From contig NZ_JATM01000007.1 of the NCBI RefSeq assembly GCF_002003665.1, positions 1 to 37,273 of the forward strand: a DNA stretch of 37,273 bases, given 5' to 3'. Under the pieces are notes generated by a model. It was not told the origin of the DNA. It was given only the letters and a program-made list of their open reading frames with translations, and searched no databases. Position 1 is the stretch's first letter. Each line of letters starts with the position of its first letter. This document shows positions 35,937-37,273 of the stretch, piece after piece. Origin of the DNA: Bombella intestini. GTDB lineage: Bacteria > Pseudomonadota > Alphaproteobacteria > Acetobacterales > Acetobacteraceae. Made by a program: the position numbers and the translations under genes.

Positions 35937-36695
35937 TCAAAACCTCCTACCCTTTGCACTCACCGTCTTCTTATCATTGATCGAGCCATCCAGATTTACA
36001 ACCGGTCTTTCTGCTCTAAACTTAGAGAATACCTCTAAGTGATCATCATGAGCCGTATCAATATAAAAACTATCCCCCTTTCTTATAACTACCTCCCCAT
36101 CCGCATTTCTAATATTTTTAACAGCCTTATAGACTTTATCTCCCTTAATTATTTGACTATTTCTAATAGAATTATTCTTCAGTGTTTGACCAAAGCCAGG
36201 AGACTCTAAAAAATCCTCCATCTTTAAAGGTTCTTTAGCTCTACTTGCCCCGCCACCTCCCGTACCTTTCTTTCCACCTCCAGCAACCGCCTTTTCATCC
36301 TGCCGGACACTCTTCATGACCCGACCAGCCGCCGTTTCCTCTTTCTCAGTATTGGCAGCACCTTCTGCTGCATGTCCTGCCAAAGCAGCCCCAAACTCCT
36401 CCCCAGTCACAGCCATAAACTGGACCTGAGCAAGCCTTTCGAAAGCATCCCCACCAAACTTGAGGATCGCCCCCACCACAGCACTCTTCATAAGCTGGAG
36501 CGAACCAGTAATCACAGGGGCCACAACAGCCGATGTATCGATACCGAAGGTATCCAAACCTGCTGATCCCGCCTGAATAGCAGCAAGATATGGATGTCCT
36601 TCCTGCTCCAACCTGCCAGCTAATGTATAACCAAAGGCAGTTCCAGGTGGGCCTGGGATCATGGAGCCCCCCGTTAAAGCAATATCAAAAACCAA
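35937..36695 (-). CDS. Polymorphic toxin C-terminal region, colicin-E3-like nuclease candidate
   Basis: The open frame runs from just after a TGA at 36807-36809 to the stop at 35937; 36695 is an in-frame TTG, and no good start is seen. Residues 1-155 (from 36695) are GC-rich pre-toxin text, with VFDIALTGGSMIPGPPGTAF and a Gly/Lys linker. From about residue 160 the gene turns AT-rich, marking the toxin module. Its end has YIDTAHDDHLEVF (Asp213, His216, His219, Glu221), NLDGSINDKKT and GRRF. The D-x-x-H plus Glu layout and the basic end resemble the colicin E3-type 16S rRNA nuclease fold. The immunity-like gene follows at once. Its link to the secreted core is broken by the frame change upstream. 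Confidence 0.62.
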   Translation of the reverse strand: MVFDIALTGGSMIPGPPGTAFGYTLAGRLEQEGHPYLAAIQAGSAGLDTFGIDTSAVVAPVITGSLQLMKSAVVGAILKFGGDAFERLAQVQFMAVTGEEFGAALAGHAAEGAANTEKEETAAGRVMKSVRQDEKAVAGGGKKGTGGGGASRAKEPLKMEDFLESPGFGQTLKNNSIRNSQIIKGDKVYKAVKNIRNADGEVVIRKGDSFYIDTAHDDHLEVFSKFRAERPVVNLDGSINDKKTVSAKGRRF

Positions 36696-36719
36696 AGCTT
36701 CGACTGCATCTGTATTCGA

Positions 36720-36727
36720 TTTTTTTT
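36720..36727 (-). other. A8 homopolymer in the toxin frame
   Basis: Eight T on the plus strand, or eight A in the coding strand, encode part of EEKKS just after the 67-bp repeat. Runs of this length can slip. It lies downstream of the existing frame break, so slippage here alone would not restore the full gene. Confidence 0.8.
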
Positions 36728-36734
36728 CCTCATC

Positions 36735-36801
36735 CTCTTCCTTCTGTTCTGCCTCCTTCCCACGATGAGCACTATCATTATACTGCTCGATGGCCGCTGC
36801 T
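36735..36801 (-). repeat. 67-bp core repeat, copy in the main toxin locus (partner 33911-33977)
   Basis: Same orientation as 33911-33977 with three mismatches. It lies across the frame break: in the toxin frame it reads AIEQYNDSAHRGKEAEQKEE, while the core frame meets TAA at 36780-36778 inside it. Confidence 0.95.
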
Positions 36802-37273
36802 GCCCGTCAGGGCCGCAATACCGGCTGCCCCACCAGCCTCGATCAGGTCACGGGCCACCTCCCGGGGAGAAAAGGCACTGCCAGCCTCCTCTGGCGGAAG
36901 GCCCTCAGCAGCACGGGCCTTGTCATCCCTCTCCTGAATCTTCTGGAAGGCCGTGCCAACAATCTCGCCAACGAGCTGTGTCCCCAGAGTGCTGGCCTGT
37001 ATCTGATTCTGGAGTTTCTGCGCATCAAACCTGTTCGTCAGCGCACCATTGGCATGGTCCACGTCACGGCTGTATGACCCCGTGACATGCCCCGCATTGA
37101 CCGTGATGGTGTCACTGATAGCGGACTGGCTTTCACTGCTCTCATCATGCGAACGCCCACCACCAAGAAGACCCGCAGAGTTCGCCGCCATCCCCTTGCC
37201 AATACCAACAAGCGTCTGCGACAGAGAGCCGGTAATCATGCCGCTCCCGGCACCCGCCTGGAAGCCCACACTC
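36778..37273 (-). CDS. Haemagglutinin/CdiA-type core protein, C-terminal fragment (5' end outside window)
   Basis: The frame is open to the window edge and ends at 36778. About 164 residues are seen. The text SDTITVNAGHVTGSYSRDVDHANGALTNRFDAQ and the following QNQIQASTLGTQLVGEIVGTAF is typical of the region before the variable toxin in large haemagglutinin-repeat, CdiA-type exoproteins. The last residues, GGAAGIAALTGSSGHRAV, run out of frame where the displaced copy continues into AIEQYN. So the product would be secreted without its toxin. TpsB/CdiB and the signal peptide would lie beyond the right edge. Intact core plus broken tip suggests a recombination event rather than old decay. Confidence 0.75.
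   Translation of the reverse strand, partial: SVGFQAGAGSGMITGSLSQTLVGIGKGMAANSAGLLGGGRSHDESSESQSAISDTITVNAGHVTGSYSRDVDHANGALTNRFDAQKLQNQIQASTLGTQLVGEIVGTAFQKIQERDDKARAAEGLPPEEAGSAFSPREVARDLIEAGGAAGIAALTGSSGHRAV
36811..36831 (-). repeat. 21-bp core repeat, copy in the main toxin locus (partner 34220-34240)
   Basis: Identical to 34220-34240. Only nine bases separate it from the 67-bp repeat, against 242 bases in the displaced copy. The difference of 233 is not a multiple of three and explains the frame break if this copy lost DNA. Confidence 0.95.

Overview
The window looks like the chromosome of an acetic acid bacterium (Acetobacteraceae, Alphaproteobacteria). The pointers are a full-length membrane-bound PQQ glucose dehydrogenase with a five-helix anchor, the xseB-ispA-dxs-tlyA isoprenoid operon, an FtsEX/YdcF/PlsC/DUF2125 cluster, a COG4111-type NrtR regulator, and moderate to high GC outside the last 3 kb. 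The genus cannot be fixed from sequence reading alone. An insect- or plant-associated genus is a guess.

Layout. 1-1413: the 3' end of a coiled-coil protein with a duplicated 33-residue unit, followed by a MotB/OmpA-like stator protein. 1490-6055: lepA, a glycosyltransferase-like gene and an NCS2 purine permease. 6242-10283: xseB-ispA-dxs-tlyA, with tightly abutting or overlapping reading frames. 10348-14593: rlmN, argG, an FKBP-type prolyl isomerase lipoprotein and trpS, with strong hairpin terminators after the last three. 14657-20223, minus strand: rpmI-rplT, then pheS-pheT-lpxB. 20608-23587, plus strand: gcd and a small secreted four-cysteine protein. 23687-27617, minus strand: sufE and two overlapping hybrid histidine kinases. 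27752-33595, plus strand: a membrane protein, FtsE-like, FtsX-like, YdcF-like, PlsC, DUF2125 and NrtR.

33605-37273, minus strand, is the accessory part. It is the 3' end of a CdiA/haemagglutinin-type polymorphic toxin locus. A GC-rich core fragment is cut by a frame break. It is followed in another frame by an AT-rich toxin C-terminus with a colicin-E3-like D-x-x-H...HLEVF pattern, then by two AT-rich paralogous genes of unknown family that sit where immunity genes sit. Last comes a displaced copy of the core segment joined to a different C-terminus that resembles a YezG/DUF600 immunity fold. Two stretches of core DNA, 67 bp and 21 bp, occur in both copies. This marks the region as an array of recombining toxin/immunity cassettes.

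The most interesting points are: (1) the cassette array and its apparently uncharacterised pair of immunity-like proteins; (2) a histidine kinase with two receiver-like domains whose phosphoacceptor Asp is Cys in one and Glu in the other; (3) an FtsE homologue that keeps Walker A and B but has lost the Q-loop, signature and H-switch residues; (4) the perfect-length tandem duplication in the stator-linked coiled coil. All functional statements come from reading motifs by eye. No database search was run.
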